Source: Saccoglossus kowalevskii
Taxonomy: Eukaryota > Hemichordata > Enteropneusta > Harrimaniidae
Direction of reading: 5' to 3'
DNA: 28,797 nucleotides
Assembly: GCF_000003605.2 (NCBI RefSeq)
Contig: NW_003143300.1
Location: 91,737 to 120,533, forward strand
The notes under the pieces were generated by a model, which was not told where the DNA came from, did not search any database, and worked only from the letters and a program-made list of their open reading frames with translations. Position numbers and translations under genes: made by a program. This document shows, piece by piece, positions 28,298 to 28,797 of the stretch. Position 1 is the stretch's first letter. Each line of letters starts with the position of its first letter.

Positions 28298-28797
28298 AGC
28301 ACAAACCTAAACACTAGTACTACTGGTTAAATTTCAGAACACAAATCTAAACACTAGTACTACTGGTTAAATTTCAGAACACAAACCTAAACACTAGTAC
28401 GACTGGTTAAGTTTCAGAATACAAACCTAAACACTAGTACTACTGGTTAAATTTCAGAACACAAACCTAAACACAAGTACTACTGGTTAAATTTCAGAAC
28501 ACAAACCTAAACACTAGTACTACTGGTTAAATTTCAGAACACAAACCTAAACACTAGTACTACTGGTTACATTTCAGAACACAAACCTAAACACTAGTAC
28601 TACTGGTTACATTTCAGAACACAAACCTAAACACTAGTACTACTGGTTAAATTTTAGAACAAAAACCTAAACACAAGTACTACTGATTACATTTCAGAAC
28701 ACAAACCTAAACACTAGTACTATTGGTTAAGTTTCAGAACACAAACCTAACCACTAGTACTACTGGTGGTTAAGATTCAGAACACAAACCTAACCAC
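28298..28797. repeat. 40-bp minisatellite running off the right end
   Basis: The 40-bp unit contains ACACAAACCTAAACACTAGT followed by ACTACTGGTTAAATTTCAGA. It repeats about 12.5 times to the window edge, with single-base variants and one 3-bp GGT insertion near 28765. It lies in the PPP5C intron upstream of the GDFVDRG exon; the next coding exon must be beyond it. Confidence 0.97.

Noticed and set aside
28298-28797. Second regular direct-repeat array as CRISPR candidate
   Set aside because: The whole 40-bp period is conserved, leaving no spacer sequence.

Overview
The window is a stretch of animal nuclear genome. It is AT-rich and low in coding density, with short exons, introns up to about 7.5 kb, GT-AG splice sites and many dispersed and tandem repeats. 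No prokaryotic genes, tRNA or rRNA were recognised. Protein similarity to bilaterian families, together with repeats of a kind common in marine invertebrates, suggests an invertebrate metazoan, perhaps a hemichordate, another deuterostome or a lophotrochozoan. The species cannot be fixed from this sequence alone.

Three conserved eukaryotic genes can be assembled exon by exon. (1) LRRC57, a small leucine-rich-repeat protein, lies on the minus strand. Four coding exons are visible (12992 down to 2719) and the last, short exon should lie left of base 1. (2) NTPCR, a nucleoside-triphosphatase of the THEP1 family, lies on the plus strand and is complete in five exons (13283-18188, 190 residues). 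(3) PPP5C, serine/threonine protein phosphatase 5, lies on the minus strand. Its last six coding exons are visible (28198 down to 20843, 230 residues), covering most of the phosphatase domain and the C-terminal tail. The TPR half lies right of the window. LRRC57 and NTPCR are head to head, with 290 bp between start codons and a CpG-rich, ETS-motif-bearing shared promoter. NTPCR and PPP5C converge tail to tail. The three proteins have no known joint pathway, so the arrangement looks like housekeeping-gene proximity rather than a functional cluster.

Layout: 1-1000, end of a tandem-repeat-bearing mobile element with 157-bp units, inside the last LRRC57 intron; 2719-2904, LRRC57 exon 4; 2905-10380, a large intron with a 20-bp minisatellite and several decayed dispersed repeats; 10381-12992, LRRC57 exons 3, 2 and 1; 12993-13282, bidirectional promoter; 13283-18188, NTPCR, whose second intron has a GC donor and an apparently identical 289-bp tandem duplication; 18189-20842, convergent intergenic region with a Tc1/mariner-type MITE and a nearly complete copy of the 157-bp-unit element; 20843-28198, PPP5C, with a 2.3-kb long-inverted-repeat transposon in one intron and a 71-bp minisatellite in another; 28298-28797, a 40-bp minisatellite running off the right end.

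I found no clearly novel biochemical system. The most interesting signals are the frame-proven GC-AG intron, the foldback-type transposon with roughly 480-500 bp arms, the mobile family with internal satellite monomers, the apparently identical 289-bp duplication, and an unexplained open exon-like segment inside the large LRRC57 intron.
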